The position numbers were made by a program, and so were the translations under genes. Positions 34,476 through 45,195 of a stretch of 64,000 nt of DNA are shown piece by piece. Numbering within the stretch: the stretch's first letter is position 1; each line of letters starts with the position of its first letter. The notes below the pieces were generated by a model. It did no database searches. It was not told the DNA's origin and saw nothing but the letters and a program-made list of their open reading frames with translations. Source of the stretch: Gammaproteobacteria bacterium (GTDB lineage Bacteria > Pseudomonadota > Gammaproteobacteria > HK1); the NCBI GenBank assembly GCA_022824305.1, contig JAJEAD010000097.1:124001-188000 (forward strand). Direction: 5' to 3'.

Positions 34476-34656
34476 GCCGCCATACTTCACCGATTTTCTG
34501 CTACGGACGCCGATCCGCTCGCGGTAGCGGGCCGTACTCGCTCGAAGCGCTTCGGCGCAGTGTCGGCTACGCCTACAGCACCTCTTTTGAGCGTGCGGTC
34601 CACCAGCACGGCATCCCGGCGCCCGAGGCTTCCGAAGATCGATGAAGTATGGCGGC
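34476..34656 (+). repeat. MITE-like repeat, best-preserved copy, in the groESL leader
   Basis: 181 bp bounded by 19-bp inverted repeats that match at 18 of 19 positions (GCCGCCATACTTCACCGAT and its complement at 34638-34656, 14 outer bases perfect). It encodes nothing. Diverged relatives lie at 10167, 10805, 25981 and about 45095. It sits between the CIRCE/promoter and the groES ribosome binding site, so it is transcribed in every groESL message and the ends can pair into a long stem. The near-perfect ends suggest a recent insertion or selection on the hairpin. Confidence 0.85.
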
Positions 34657-34710
34657 CAGCGGCCGGAACCCCCAAAGGCCTCTATTACTCTTTTCAGGAG
34701 AGACCAACCC

Positions 34711-36689
<1,979 letters not shown>

Positions 36690-36718
36690 ACCTTCCCGGT
36701 CTCATCATCGACCCTTCG

Positions 36719-36745
36719 AAAAGCCCGGCCTCGTGCCGGGCTTTT
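36719..36745 (+). terminator. Rho-independent terminator of groESL
   Basis: A perfect 11-bp stem AAAAGCCCGGC / GCCGGGCTTTT with a 5-nt loop, ending in a T run, 29 nt after the groEL stop. As the stem begins with As and ends with Ts, it could also work in the opposite direction for the minus-strand ABC operon that ends at 36899. Confidence 0.92.
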
Positions 36746-36898
36746 CCTTGGTGCGCCCGGCAAGGCCGGCTCTCGTGCTCGAGCCGATGACCCTGCCCTA
36801 CTGAAGCTCGGCCCGCGCTTTCCCGCGAGCAGGCGAAGGGTCGTCCGGCGCCCCCGATCGACACCCGTCCGGCAGGCGTCACGGGGGCTGTTGCTGTT

Positions 36899-37750
36899 TC
36901 AGGTCGGGCGGATGCCCCGCAGGCGCTCGTTGCGCCTTCGCAGGAGCTCCAGCACGATCATCATGCACACCGAGAAGACGATGAGCAGAGTGGCCACCGC
37001 GAGGATGGTCGGGCTTATTTGCTCGCGGATCCCCGCCCACATCTGGCGCGGAATGGTGCGCTGCTCGAAACCGGCGAGGAAGATCACGCACACCACCTCG
37101 TCGAAGGAGATGACGAAGGCGAAGAGCCCTCCCGAGATGACGCCGGGAAGGATCATCGGCACCACCACCCGGAAGAAGGTCTGTACCGGGGTCGCGCCCA
37201 GGTTGGCCGACGCCCGCATCAGGGTCGTGTCGAAGCCGAACAGGGTGGCGGTCACGGTGATGACCACGAAGGGGGTGCCGAGCGCGGTGTGCGCGAGAAT
37301 GATGCCGGTGGTGGTCTGGGAGAGGCCCACGCTCGAGTAGAAGAAGAACATGCCGGCCGCGGTGATGATGATCGGCACGATCATCGGCGAGATGAGCAGG
37401 CTCATGATCGGGATCCGCCACGGCATGTGCGGGCGGCTCAGGCCGAGCGCGGCCAGGGTGCCGAGCAGGGTCGCGAGCAGGGTGGCGGCGATGCCGATGA
37501 TGAAGCTGTTCTTGATCGAGTGGATCCACTGCTCGTTCGCGAACATGTCCTGGTACCAGCGCAGCGAGTAGGCGTCCGGATTGAGCTTCAGCATCTCCTC
37601 GTTGAACGTGAAGTAGGGCAGTGCGTTGAAGGAGAGGGGGATGATCACCAGGATCGGGAGCATCAGGAACGCGAACACGAGGCCCGCACCGGTGCGCACG
37701 CTGTAGTGCACCATCCGGTCCACGGGGGTCGCGTAGGCGGGAAGGGCCAT
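36899..37750 (-). CDS. Polyamine-type ABC transporter permease (PotC/PotI-like)
   Basis: 283 residues from ATG 37750; the frame is open far upstream but only this part is membrane protein. About six membrane helices and the EAA loop MRASANLGATPVQTFFRVVV, with PMILPGVISGG, which contacts the ATPase. Start RMVHYSVRTGAGLVFAFLML. Last gene of a four-gene operon (binding protein, ATPase, permease, permease). The import substrate is most likely spermidine, putrescine or a related amine. Confidence 0.92.
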   Translation of the reverse strand: MALPAYATPVDRMVHYSVRTGAGLVFAFLMLPILVIIPLSFNALPYFTFNEEMLKLNPDAYSLRWYQDMFANEQWIHSIKNSFIIGIAATLLATLLGTLAALGLSRPHMPWRIPIMSLLISPMIVPIIITAAGMFFFYSSVGLSQTTTGIILAHTALGTPFVVITVTATLFGFDTTLMRASANLGATPVQTFFRVVVPMILPGVISGGLFAFVISFDEVVCVIFLAGFEQRTIPRQMWAGIREQISPTILAVATLLIVFSVCMMIVLELLRRRNERLRGIRPT

Positions 37751-37764
37751 CGTCGCTCCGTCCC

Positions 37765-39042
37765 CTACCCGAGCTTCATCTTGTCGATGCCCACGAGACG
37801 GTTGTAGAGCCAGTAGAGCGCAAGGATCCCGCCGAGCAGGATCGCGCCGAGCGCCGCCGCGAGGCCCCAGTTGAGCGACTTCTGCATGTGGTAGGCGATC
37901 ATGTTGCTGATGAGCTGCCCGGTGCGCCCGCCGACAAGCGCGGGCGTGATGTAGTAGCCGACCGAGAGGATGAACACGAGCAGCGAGCCGGCCCCGATCC
38001 CGGGCAGGGTCTGCGGGAAGTACACCGTCCAGAACGCCTTGGCGGGCGATGCTCCGAGCGACTTCGCGGCCCGGATGTGGTAGGGCGAGATGGTCTTCAT
38101 GACGCTGAAGAGCGGCAGGATCATGAAGGGCAGCAGGATCTGGATCATCGCGATCATGGTGCCCGTCATGTTGTAGACCAGGGACAGGCGCCCTTCGTCG
38201 TCGATCGCTCCCGTCCACACCAGCAGGTCGTTGATCACTCCCTGCGACTGCAGCAGCACGATCCACGAGGTGGTGCGCACGAGCAGCGAGGTCCAGAAGG
38301 GCAGAAGCACCATGATGATCAGCAGGTTGCTGATGCGCGTGGGCACGATCGAAAGGATGTAGGAGACCGGATAGGCCAGCAGCAGGCAGGCGACGGTGAT
38401 GGCCAGGCTCACCCAGAGGGTGCGCACGAAGAGCTTCACGTAGATCTGCCGGTTCTCGGGCTGCGCGACGACGTCTCCGGCCTCGTTGTAGGTCCGATCG
38501 ACCGCGTTCGCGTAGTAGGCGGGCGTGGGATCCCGCCCCGCCTGCTTGATGATCGCCCACGTACGCACCTTTTCCCAGCGCTTGTCGATGTTCACGAAGG
38601 CCTCGCGGGCGGTCACGCCGTCCGCCTGCCCCCGCGCGAACTTCCGCGCCGTCTTCTTGATCATGCTCTTGGCGCCGGAGAGGTCGTAGTTGATGCGCCC
38701 TGATATCTTCCCGATCAGCTTCTCGTCGTGGCGCCTCGCGAACTCCTCCGCCGCTGCCGCGAACACCGCCTCGGGGGGCAGCTCGCCGCTCGCCGGGTCC
38801 CAGCTCTCGAGGGCATCGATGGTGCGGGGCAGCAGGTTCGCGACCACCGGGTTCTGCACGCTGCGAAGCAGCATGTCGCCGATGGGGAAGACGAAGGTGA
38901 CGAGAATGAATGCGAGCAGGGGCGCGACCAGCAGAAAGGCGGTGACGGTCTTGCGCCGCTCGGTACGCGCGAGGCTGACCTTCAGCGGCACCCCGTCCGC
39001 GGTGGTGATGGGTGCGGCGGCGTCAACAGCAGTGACCGCCAT
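37765..39042 (-). CDS. Polyamine-type ABC transporter permease (PotB/PotH-like), long form
   Basis: 425 residues, longer than a typical PotB (about 285). After the first membrane helix (VTAFLLVAPLLAFILVTFVF) there is a periplasmic insertion of roughly 130 residues (about 65-195). The remaining helices and the EAA loop IRAAKSLGASPAKAFWTVYF follow. Such long PotB forms occur in marine alpha- and gammaproteobacteria. It starts 4 nt after the ATPase stop and is followed 14 nt later by the second permease. Confidence 0.92.
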   Translation of the reverse strand: MAVTAVDAAAPITTADGVPLKVSLARTERRKTVTAFLLVAPLLAFILVTFVFPIGDMLLRSVQNPVVANLLPRTIDALESWDPASGELPPEAVFAAAAEEFARRHDEKLIGKISGRINYDLSGAKSMIKKTARKFARGQADGVTAREAFVNIDKRWEKVRTWAIIKQAGRDPTPAYYANAVDRTYNEAGDVVAQPENRQIYVKLFVRTLWVSLAITVACLLLAYPVSYILSIVPTRISNLLIIMVLLPFWTSLLVRTTSWIVLLQSQGVINDLLVWTGAIDDEGRLSLVYNMTGTMIAMIQILLPFMILPLFSVMKTISPYHIRAAKSLGASPAKAFWTVYFPQTLPGIGAGSLLVFILSVGYYITPALVGGRTGQLISNMIAYHMQKSLNWGLAAALGAILLGGILALYWLYNRLVGIDKMKLG

Positions 39043-39046
39043 GGAG

Positions 39047-40144
39047 TCAGCCTTCGGGAGCGTCGAGCGCCCGGGCGTCCGTGCTCTGCCAGCCGACCTT
39101 CACCGTATCACCGGTGTGTATGTCGACGTGACCGGCGCTGTTCGGCACCTTCACGATGAAGTCGTCGTGGCCGCACACATTGAGACGGGTGCGGAGGTGG
39201 TCCCCGTGGAAGATGAGCTCTTCCACCCGACCGTCGAAGAGGTTGGGAACCGAACCCTCCGGCGGGTTGATGATCACCCGCTCGGGGCGGAGCGATATCG
39301 TGGTGCGTGAACCTGTTCCGTCGACGTTGATCGCCACCGCCTGCACGATGTGGCCTCCCTCGGCCTCCACCGTGCAGCGCGCGCCGTCGTGCTCGATCAC
39401 CTTGCCCGAGAGCGCGTTGTTCTCTCCGATGAACTGGGCGACGAAGGCATTGGCCGGTTCCTGGTAGAGCTTGTCGGGCGATGCCAGTTGCTGCACCACC
39501 CCGTCGTTGAAGACCGCGATGCGGTTCGACATGGTCAGCGCTTCGCCCTGGTCGTGCGTGACGTAGACCACGGTGACGCCGATGCTCTCGTGGATGTGCC
39601 GGATCTCGTACTGCATCTGCTCGCGGAGCTGGCGGTCCAGCGCCCCGAGCGGTTCGTCCATGAGGACGATCTTGGGCTCGAAGACGAGCGCGCGGGCTAC
39701 CGCCACGCGTTGCTGCTGCCCGCCCGAGAGCTGCCCCGGGCGCCGGTGGCCGAAGCCGCCGAGCTGCACCATGTCGAGCGCGCCCGCCACGCGCCTGGCG
39801 GTCTCGTCCTTGCCGACCTTGCGCATCTCGAGGGGGTAGGCGATGTTCTCGAACACCGTCATGTGCGGGAACAGGGCATAGTTCTGGAACACCATGCCGA
39901 TGTCGCGCCGGTGCGGCGGGAGGTTGTTGATCGAGCGGCCTTCCAGAATGATGTCGCCGTGAGTGGTGGCCTCGAAGCCGGCAAGCATCATCAGGCAGGT
40001 GGTCTTGCCCGAGCCCGAGGGCCCGAGCATGGTCAGGAACTCGCCCCGGTAGATGTCCAGGTTGAATGACTTGACGACGAGCGTCTCGCCGTCGTAGCTC
40101 TTCTGGACGTCCTTGAACTGGACGAAGACTTCCTGCTCAGACAT
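39047..40144 (-). CDS. Polyamine-type ABC transporter ATP-binding protein (PotA/PotG-like)
   Basis: 365 residues. Walker A GPSGSGKTT, Q-loop MVFQNYALFPHMTV, signature QLSGGQQQRVAVARALVF, Walker B IVLMDEPLGALDRQLREQM, H-loop YVTHDQGEALTM. The C-terminal 110 residues form the TOBE/OB regulatory domain (ERVIINPPEGSVPN). It powers import through the two permeases that follow. Confidence 0.94.
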   Translation of the reverse strand: MSEQEVFVQFKDVQKSYDGETLVVKSFNLDIYRGEFLTMLGPSGSGKTTCLMMLAGFEATTHGDIILEGRSINNLPPHRRDIGMVFQNYALFPHMTVFENIAYPLEMRKVGKDETARRVAGALDMVQLGGFGHRRPGQLSGGQQQRVAVARALVFEPKIVLMDEPLGALDRQLREQMQYEIRHIHESIGVTVVYVTHDQGEALTMSNRIAVFNDGVVQQLASPDKLYQEPANAFVAQFIGENNALSGKVIEHDGARCTVEAEGGHIVQAVAINVDGTGSRTTISLRPERVIINPPEGSVPNLFDGRVEELIFHGDHLRTRLNVCGHDDFIVKVPNSAGHVDIHTGDTVKVGWQSTDARALDAPEG

Positions 40145-40221
40145 GGCGATTCCCGTGTGCGCCCGAAGGCCGGGCGGCTGTCGCCGCCCGGCCCCGCTCG
40201 TTCACGAAGGGCAGTCCGAGC

Positions 40222-41256
40222 CTAGAGGGCGAGCCAGGCCGAGAAGCGCTCCTGGAGCTCGTCGCGATGGTCCGCCCAGAACAGGTAGTCATACTGGACC
40301 GAATGCTCGTTGATGTTGTCCGTCGGCAGATGCCCCGACACCTCGGGATCCACGAAGTCGGCCGCCGCCTTGAGCATCGGACCGTATGCGATGTGGTACG
40401 TGATCCGTCCCTGGTATTCCGGCGAACTGTAGGCTCCGAGAAGGAACTCCTTCGCCGCCTCCGCATTCGGTGCGCCCTTGGCGACCGTCATGTACCCGAT
40501 GTCCCATACCTGGGTGTCCCACATGATCGAGAGCGGCTGACTCTCGTTCTTGTAGGCGTTGTAGATGCGCCCGTTGTATGCGGTGCCGATGGACGCTTCC
40601 TCGTCGACCAGAATCTGCGGGGCCTGGGCGCCGGCTTCCCACCAGACGCTCTGCTCCTTGACCTGATCGAGCTTCGCGAAGGCACGGTCCACCCCTTCCT
40701 CGGTGCCGAGCACGTCGTAGACGTCCGGCACCGCCACGCCGTCGGCGATGAGCGCCCATTCGAGGTTCACCTCGGCGACCTTGCGCATCGAGCGCTTGCC
40801 GGGAAAGCGATCGAAATCCCAGAAATCCGCGACCGTAGCCGGTTGTTCCTCGGGGAAGGTGGGGTCCTTGTAGGCCATGACGGTAGCCCACACTACGCCG
40901 CCCACTCCGCAGGGGTGCGTGTCGAACCAGCCCTCGGGGTTCGGAATCTCGAGCTCCTCGAGCAGACCCTCGTCGCAGGCGATGGTCGTCTCGGCCGGAA
41001 TCATGTCCACGATGTCCCAGCTGACGTTGCCGGCTTCCTGCTGAGCGCGCAGCTCCGCCACCCCGCCGTTGTAGTCGATGAAGTTGAACTTCTGGCCGGT
41101 CTCCTCAGTGTAGGGGTCCGCCCACGCTGCCTTCAGCGAGGCGCTCCAGGCCCCGCCCCAGGACGTGATGTTGATGGCGTCGGCCCCGAACGCCTGACCC
41201 GCGAGCAGCATCGAGCCCGCGAGCGCGACGGGAAGCGTCTTGTTGAGTCTTCTCAA
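40222..41256 (-). CDS. Polyamine-type periplasmic substrate-binding protein (PotD/PotF-like)
   Basis: 344 residues from TTG 41256, chosen because GGAGGAAAGG precedes it and it begins a clean signal peptide (RRLNKTLPVALAGSMLLAGQ, cleavage after AFGA). A longer frame to 41358 lacks these. The mature part starts INITSWGGAWSASLKAAWAD and has family segments KFNFIDYNGGVAEL, PSGVGG-like HPCGVGGVVWAT and DFWDFDRFPGKRSMR. Asp and Glu residues expected to bind amine nitrogens are plentiful. First gene of the operon. Confidence 0.92.
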   Translation of the reverse strand: MRRLNKTLPVALAGSMLLAGQAFGADAINITSWGGAWSASLKAAWADPYTEETGQKFNFIDYNGGVAELRAQQEAGNVSWDIVDMIPAETTIACDEGLLEELEIPNPEGWFDTHPCGVGGVVWATVMAYKDPTFPEEQPATVADFWDFDRFPGKRSMRKVAEVNLEWALIADGVAVPDVYDVLGTEEGVDRAFAKLDQVKEQSVWWEAGAQAPQILVDEEASIGTAYNGRIYNAYKNESQPLSIMWDTQVWDIGYMTVAKGAPNAEAAKEFLLGAYSSPEYQGRITYHIAYGPMLKAAADFVDPEVSGHLPTDNINEHSVQYDYLFWADHRDELQERFSAWLAL

Positions 41257-41961
41257 TTTCCTTTCCTCCAGTTGAACGATGGTGAGCGAATTCGCTGCCA
41301 GGTCTGACCGGACCCCTCGCACAATCCCTGCCGCCACGGCTCTTGTTCTCCGGTTCACTCGATAGTCGGATTGGGCGGCGCGACTGGCGGTCAGGTAAGC
41401 GTTTCGTACCGGTCATTCGGGCGGCAGTGCACCCGGCAACCCGCCGGGTGGGCCGTCCGACTCGGTTCCCGATCCTAAAAGACTGTATCCGGCGTGGGAA
41501 CCGGGGATGACATCGCCCCGGAACCCTCCCGGAGCGCCGTTCGATCTGGATCGCAGCGGGTATGCGGTGTCCGCCATGTCGCAACCGCTCCCCATCCGGA
41601 GGGAGATTGCATAACTCGTTGATGTTGCGAGCCAAACCCTCTCCTTTGCAACGATGGCGAGCGTTCGGCGGGATCCCCTGCGGCGCGGGGTGGGGACGAT
41701 CGCCAGGCCGGGTTCACTCACACCCTCGATGCGCCCTAACCTGCGCCGATCCACGTGCCCGGCGCGGAAGGCGGCCGCTTCGGTGCACGCGAAGCGCCCC
41801 CGTCGGCGCCGAAGAAGCGCGTTGGCGGCTGCCGGATTCGCCGGCCGTGCGGAGGCGGAAGTCCTCGCGCGCCGGGCTCCTCCCGGCCGCTGCGGTGCTA
41901 CGATCGCCGGCGCATCCCCGGCGAGACTTCGCGGCCGGGCGCCCGCGCGCAGGAGGTCCCA
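41257..41961. other. Gene-free region upstream of the polyamine-type operon
   Basis: About 700 bp between the divergent binding-protein gene and the next plus-strand SDR. No reading frame has family similarity. GTGGGAACCGGGGATGACAT near 41490 resembles the widespread GTCATCCCC...GCGGGGA palindromic repeats of proteobacteria but is eroded. The stretch ATTGCATAACTCGTTGATGT near 41607 is the only AT-rich part and may carry the operon promoter on the minus strand. Confidence 0.5.
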
Positions 41962-42702
41962 TTGGAGCAGGAGTTCGAAGGACAGGTGGCGGTGGTGACC
42001 GGGGGAGCCCGCGGCATCGGCCGGGCGATCGTCTCCCTCCTCCTTCAACGCGGCGCGCGGGTGGCGATCCTCGACGTCGACGAAGCGGGCCTGGAAGAGG
42101 CGGGCAGGGTGCTCCGCGGCGGCGCCAACCTGCTCGGGGTGCCCACGGACGTGAGCGACACGAGCGCTCTGCGCCAGGCGCGCGAACGAATCCTGGAACG
42201 CTTCTCCCGGGTCGATGTGCTGGTCAACAACACCGGCATCTATCCCTACCTCTCCCTCTCCGAGATGAGCGCGGAGGAGTGGGATCGGGTGTTCGCCGTC
42301 AACACCCGAAGCGTGATGCTCGCCACCCAGACCTTCATGTCCGACATGATCGCGCGCCGCTTCGGGCGCGTGGTGTGCATCGTCACCGAGGACGCCTACG
42401 TCGCGAAGCCGAAGCTCGCCCACTACGCCGCCTCCAAGGCCGCGGTGGCGAGCCTGGTGAAGTCCTTCGCGCTGGAGCTCGCGCCCCACGGGGTCTTCGT
42501 CAACGGAGTGAGCCCCGGGGCGGTCGGCACCGAGCGGGCGAAGAAGATGGACTGGTTCGCACCGCGCGTCGCGCAGATTCCCTGCGGCTACGCCGCGGAG
42601 CCCGAGGACATCGCGGAGGTGGTGCTCTTCCTCGCGTCACGGCGCAACCGCTACATCGTGGGCGAGACGATCGTCGCCAACGGCGGCACCGCCATGATCT
42701 GA
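41962..42702 (+). CDS. SDR-family oxidoreductase
   Basis: 246 residues from TTG 41962, preceded at 5 nt by a perfect AGGAGG. Nucleotide motif TGGARGIGRAIVSLL. NNAG is NNTG (VLVNNTGIYPYL), the Tyr/Lys pair is intact (HYAASKAAVASL), but the usual catalytic Ser segment reads CIVTEDAYVAK, so Ser is replaced. C-terminal GETIVANGGTAMI is typical of classical SDRs. It might contribute to the nearby lipid/polyketide cluster or act independently; followed 88 bp later by a glycosyltransferase. Confidence 0.85.
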   Translation: MEQEFEGQVAVVTGGARGIGRAIVSLLLQRGARVAILDVDEAGLEEAGRVLRGGANLLGVPTDVSDTSALRQARERILERFSRVDVLVNNTGIYPYLSLSEMSAEEWDRVFAVNTRSVMLATQTFMSDMIARRFGRVVCIVTEDAYVAKPKLAHYAASKAAVASLVKSFALELAPHGVFVNGVSPGAVGTERAKKMDWFAPRVAQIPCGYAAEPEDIAEVVLFLASRRNRYIVGETIVANGGTAMI

Positions 42703-42790
42703 GCTCGCGGCCGGCGGGGAGCCGCTCCCCGCGGGTCCTCAGGGCCCCGACCGAGCCGGTCGCCGACGGGAGTGCGGGTGTGACCCACCA

Positions 42791-43933
42791 ATGCGGCTTC
42801 TGATCCTCACCTCGAGCACCGGGGGAGGCCACGACGCCCGCGCCGGCGCCTTCTCCGAGTGGGCCCGGCGACACCCGGAGCTCGGGGTGGAAGTGGAGCG
42901 CTTCGCGCCCCTGGAGGCCTCCGGGGCGCACTACCGGCTGGGCCTGCACGTCTATCACCTCGTTCAGACGCGGTGGCCGCTCGCGCACCACCTGTACTTC
43001 GCCTTCCTCGAGCACGCGGCGCTCCACAGCCGCCGGTGGAAGCTCCTGGGGGTGCGGCCCTTCGTGGACAAGCTCGAGGAGTACCGGCCGGACTGGGTGC
43101 TCAGCGTGCACCCGCACCTCAACCGGGGCTTTCTCGATCTCGCACGGGAGGTGCTCGGCCGCGGGCGGGTGCGCACCGGCACCTGCTGCACCGAGCTCGA
43201 CGGAGGCTACGGATTCAGCCGCCACTGGGTGGGCCCGGAGAGCGACCTCTGGATCGGAGCCACCGACGCGGCCTGCGCGCACGCCCGCGCCCTCGGCATG
43301 CCGGCGTCCCGAACGCTGCTCGGCGGCTTCGTGCTGCGGCCGGACTTCTTTTCGCCGCCCGTGGACGAGGCGGGCCGGCGCGACTTCCTGCGAGGGTCCT
43401 TCGGGCTGGATCCCGATCGGGCGATCCTGCTGCTGGCCACCGGCGCGGCCGGCGCCAACAATCATGCCGCCTTCCTCGAGGCGCTCGACCGCGCAGGCTC
43501 CGCGCTTCAGGTGCTCGCGCTCTGCGCGCATCGGGCTTCGCTTCTCGAAGGCCTGCGGCGCTGGCGCCCCCGGAGTTCCGGGATCTCGCTCACCGCGCTC
43601 CCCTACACCCGGGAGATGCCGCGCCTGCTGCGTGCGGTGGACGCGCTCGTCTCGCGAGGCGGCTCCGGCACCACGAGCGAGGCGATCCGCAGCGGCTGCC
43701 CGATCATCGTGAATGCCCTCGGAGGGGTGATGCCGCAGGAGCGCGTGACCCTGCGCTACCTCGAGCGCTTCGGCATCGGGAGGCGGGTGCGGCGTCCGGG
43801 GGACCTCCCGGCGGCGGTGTCGGGTTATCTCGATGCCCGCGAGGCGCAGCGCGAGAAGGCGCGGATGGCGGCGGCGGTGCCGCCGGGGAAGCCGCTGCGC
43901 ATCCTCGAGCACCTGCTCGCCCGCGCGCACTGA
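42791..43933 (+). CDS. MGDG-synthase/MurG-type glycosyltransferase (GT28-like)
   Basis: 380 residues. The N-terminal ILTSSTGGGHDARAGAFSEW is the acceptor/membrane-binding loop of monogalactosyldiacylglycerol synthases and diacylglycerol glucosyltransferases (SxGxGH). The C-terminal donor site is VDALVSRGGSGTTSEAIRSG then CPIIVNALGGVMPQE, the UDP-sugar-binding GGxGT...E pattern. The product is a cytoplasmic-face membrane enzyme that puts a hexose on a lipid hydroxyl. A lipid-making PKS/oxoamine-synthase set begins 2.4 kb downstream, so its lipid acceptor may come from there; this is inference. Confidence 0.85.
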   Translation: MRLLILTSSTGGGHDARAGAFSEWARRHPELGVEVERFAPLEASGAHYRLGLHVYHLVQTRWPLAHHLYFAFLEHAALHSRRWKLLGVRPFVDKLEEYRPDWVLSVHPHLNRGFLDLAREVLGRGRVRTGTCCTELDGGYGFSRHWVGPESDLWIGATDAACAHARALGMPASRTLLGGFVLRPDFFSPPVDEAGRRDFLRGSFGLDPDRAILLLATGAAGANNHAAFLEALDRAGSALQVLALCAHRASLLEGLRRWRPRSSGISLTALPYTREMPRLLRAVDALVSRGGSGTTSEAIRSGCPIIVNALGGVMPQERVTLRYLERFGIGRRVRRPGDLPAAVSGYLDAREAQREKARMAAAVPPGKPLRILEHLLARAH

Positions 43934-43952
43934 GTCCCGGTGTCGGCGGCGC

Positions 43953-45029
43953 TTACAGCCCCGCAATCCGGCAGGCCTTCCGGATCCCCTCCCGCACGCG
44001 CTCGTCGTAGCGTGCGAAGCGTTCGTCCCGGGTCTGGCCTCGCCGGTAGCGGATGAAGATCTGCTGGATGACGACGGAGAACTTCATGGTGGCCAGCGCG
44101 AAGTACCAGTCGATGCGCTCCACGTCGAAGCCGGTGCGCTCCGCGTAGCGCTGGATCGCGGTCGCGCGCGCGGGGTAGCCCGGCTCGGCGGTGGGCATGG
44201 ACGAGGCCTCGATCCACCGCGGATCGTCGTCGGTCTCCGCCCACTGGTTGAGGAGGTAGCCCAGGTCGACCAGGGCATCGCCGCTGGTGCACATGTCCCA
44301 GTCCAGGATCGCGATCGGCCGCGCGGGGTCGTCGCCGTCCACCAGGAGGTTGTCGAGCTTGTAGTCGTTGTGGACGAGCGCGACGGGGCCCGGTGGCGGC
44401 AGGCGCGCGCGCAGCCAGGCGATGAGCCGGTTCATTTCCGGGTTGTCCTCGTGCCGGGCCGCCTCCCAGCGCTTCGCCCACCCTTCGAGCTGCCGTTGAA
44501 CGAAGCCTTCCGGACGGCCGAGGTCGCCGAGACCGGCCGCCTCGCGATCGAGGAGGTGGAGGTCGGCGAGCGTGTCCACCAGCATCGTCGCGATGCGGGC
44601 CTTGAGCCCGGGGTCGTCGTAGCGCTCCGGAGTCCGCTTGCGGATCACGGTGCCGGTCCTGCGCTCCATGACCTGGAAGGGAGCGCCGATGATCGTCTCG
44701 TCGTCGCAGTAGAGGTAGCTTCGAGGGGCGAGGGGAAAGTGCCGGTGCAGCCTGGACAGCACCCGGTACTCCCGCCGCATGTCGTGCGCGCTGGGCGCGA
44801 CCGGACCGAGCGGAGGGCGACGGAGCACGTACTCGCTCCCGGCGAAGCGAAGCAGGTAGGTGAGGTTGGCGTGGCCGCCGCCGAACTGCGCCACCCGGAG
44901 CGGACCCCGGGTCTCCGGGAGGCGCTCGCGCAGCCAGGGCTCGAGGCGCGCGGTGTCGAGCGCTTCGTCGACGCGCGTCGCGATCAGCTCCGGATCGGAG
45001 CTCAGCAGATCGAGGTCGGCCGGGTTCAT
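43953..45029 (-). CDS. Phosphotransferase family protein (ACAD10/11-N, APH-like kinase fold)
   Basis: 358 residues. N-terminal lobe: LRVAQFGGGHANLTYLLRFA, EYVLRRPPLGPVAPSAHDM. The catalytic loop is VALVHNDYKLDNLLVDGD and the metal-binding IAILDWDMCTSGDALVDLGY. This subgroup, related to the N-terminal domain of ACAD10/11, phosphorylates hydroxyacyl-CoAs or similar, or has unknown substrates. It is convergent with the glycosyltransferase (19 bp) and divergent from the SDR at 45191; the space between holds a repeat copy. Confidence 0.88.
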   Translation of the reverse strand: MNPADLDLLSSDPELIATRVDEALDTARLEPWLRERLPETRGPLRVAQFGGGHANLTYLLRFAGSEYVLRRPPLGPVAPSAHDMRREYRVLSRLHRHFPLAPRSYLYCDDETIIGAPFQVMERRTGTVIRKRTPERYDDPGLKARIATMLVDTLADLHLLDREAAGLGDLGRPEGFVQRQLEGWAKRWEAARHEDNPEMNRLIAWLRARLPPPGPVALVHNDYKLDNLLVDGDDPARPIAILDWDMCTSGDALVDLGYLLNQWAETDDDPRWIEASSMPTAEPGYPARATAIQRYAERTGFDVERIDWYFALATMKFSVVIQQIFIRYRRGQTRDERFARYDERVREGIRKACRIAGL

Positions 45030-45094
45030 GCGCTTGCCTCACGGGCCGTCCTTGCGGGCGTGCCGTTGCGCTCCGAGACGTTGGTCCACTCCGT

Positions 45095-45195
45095 CGAGTG
45101 TAAGGCAGTCGGATTCCCGCACGGCAACGGGAGCCGGCCCGTCAACGCGAGCATAATGGAGTCCGCCAGCCAAGAAATCGGTGGAATCCTGTGGC
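45095..45195 (-). repeat. MITE-like repeat, partial copy (minus orientation)
   Basis: GGAGCCGGCCCGTCAACGCG, AGCATAATGGAGTCCGCCAG and AAGAAATCGGTGGAATCCTG align in order to the right half of the minus-strand element (GAGTACGGCCCGCTACCGCG... AAAATCGGTGAAGTATGGCGG). Weak similarity continues left to about 45030, so the whole intergenic space may be one old copy. The GTG used by the SDR at 45191 falls in its right terminal repeat. Confidence 0.5.
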
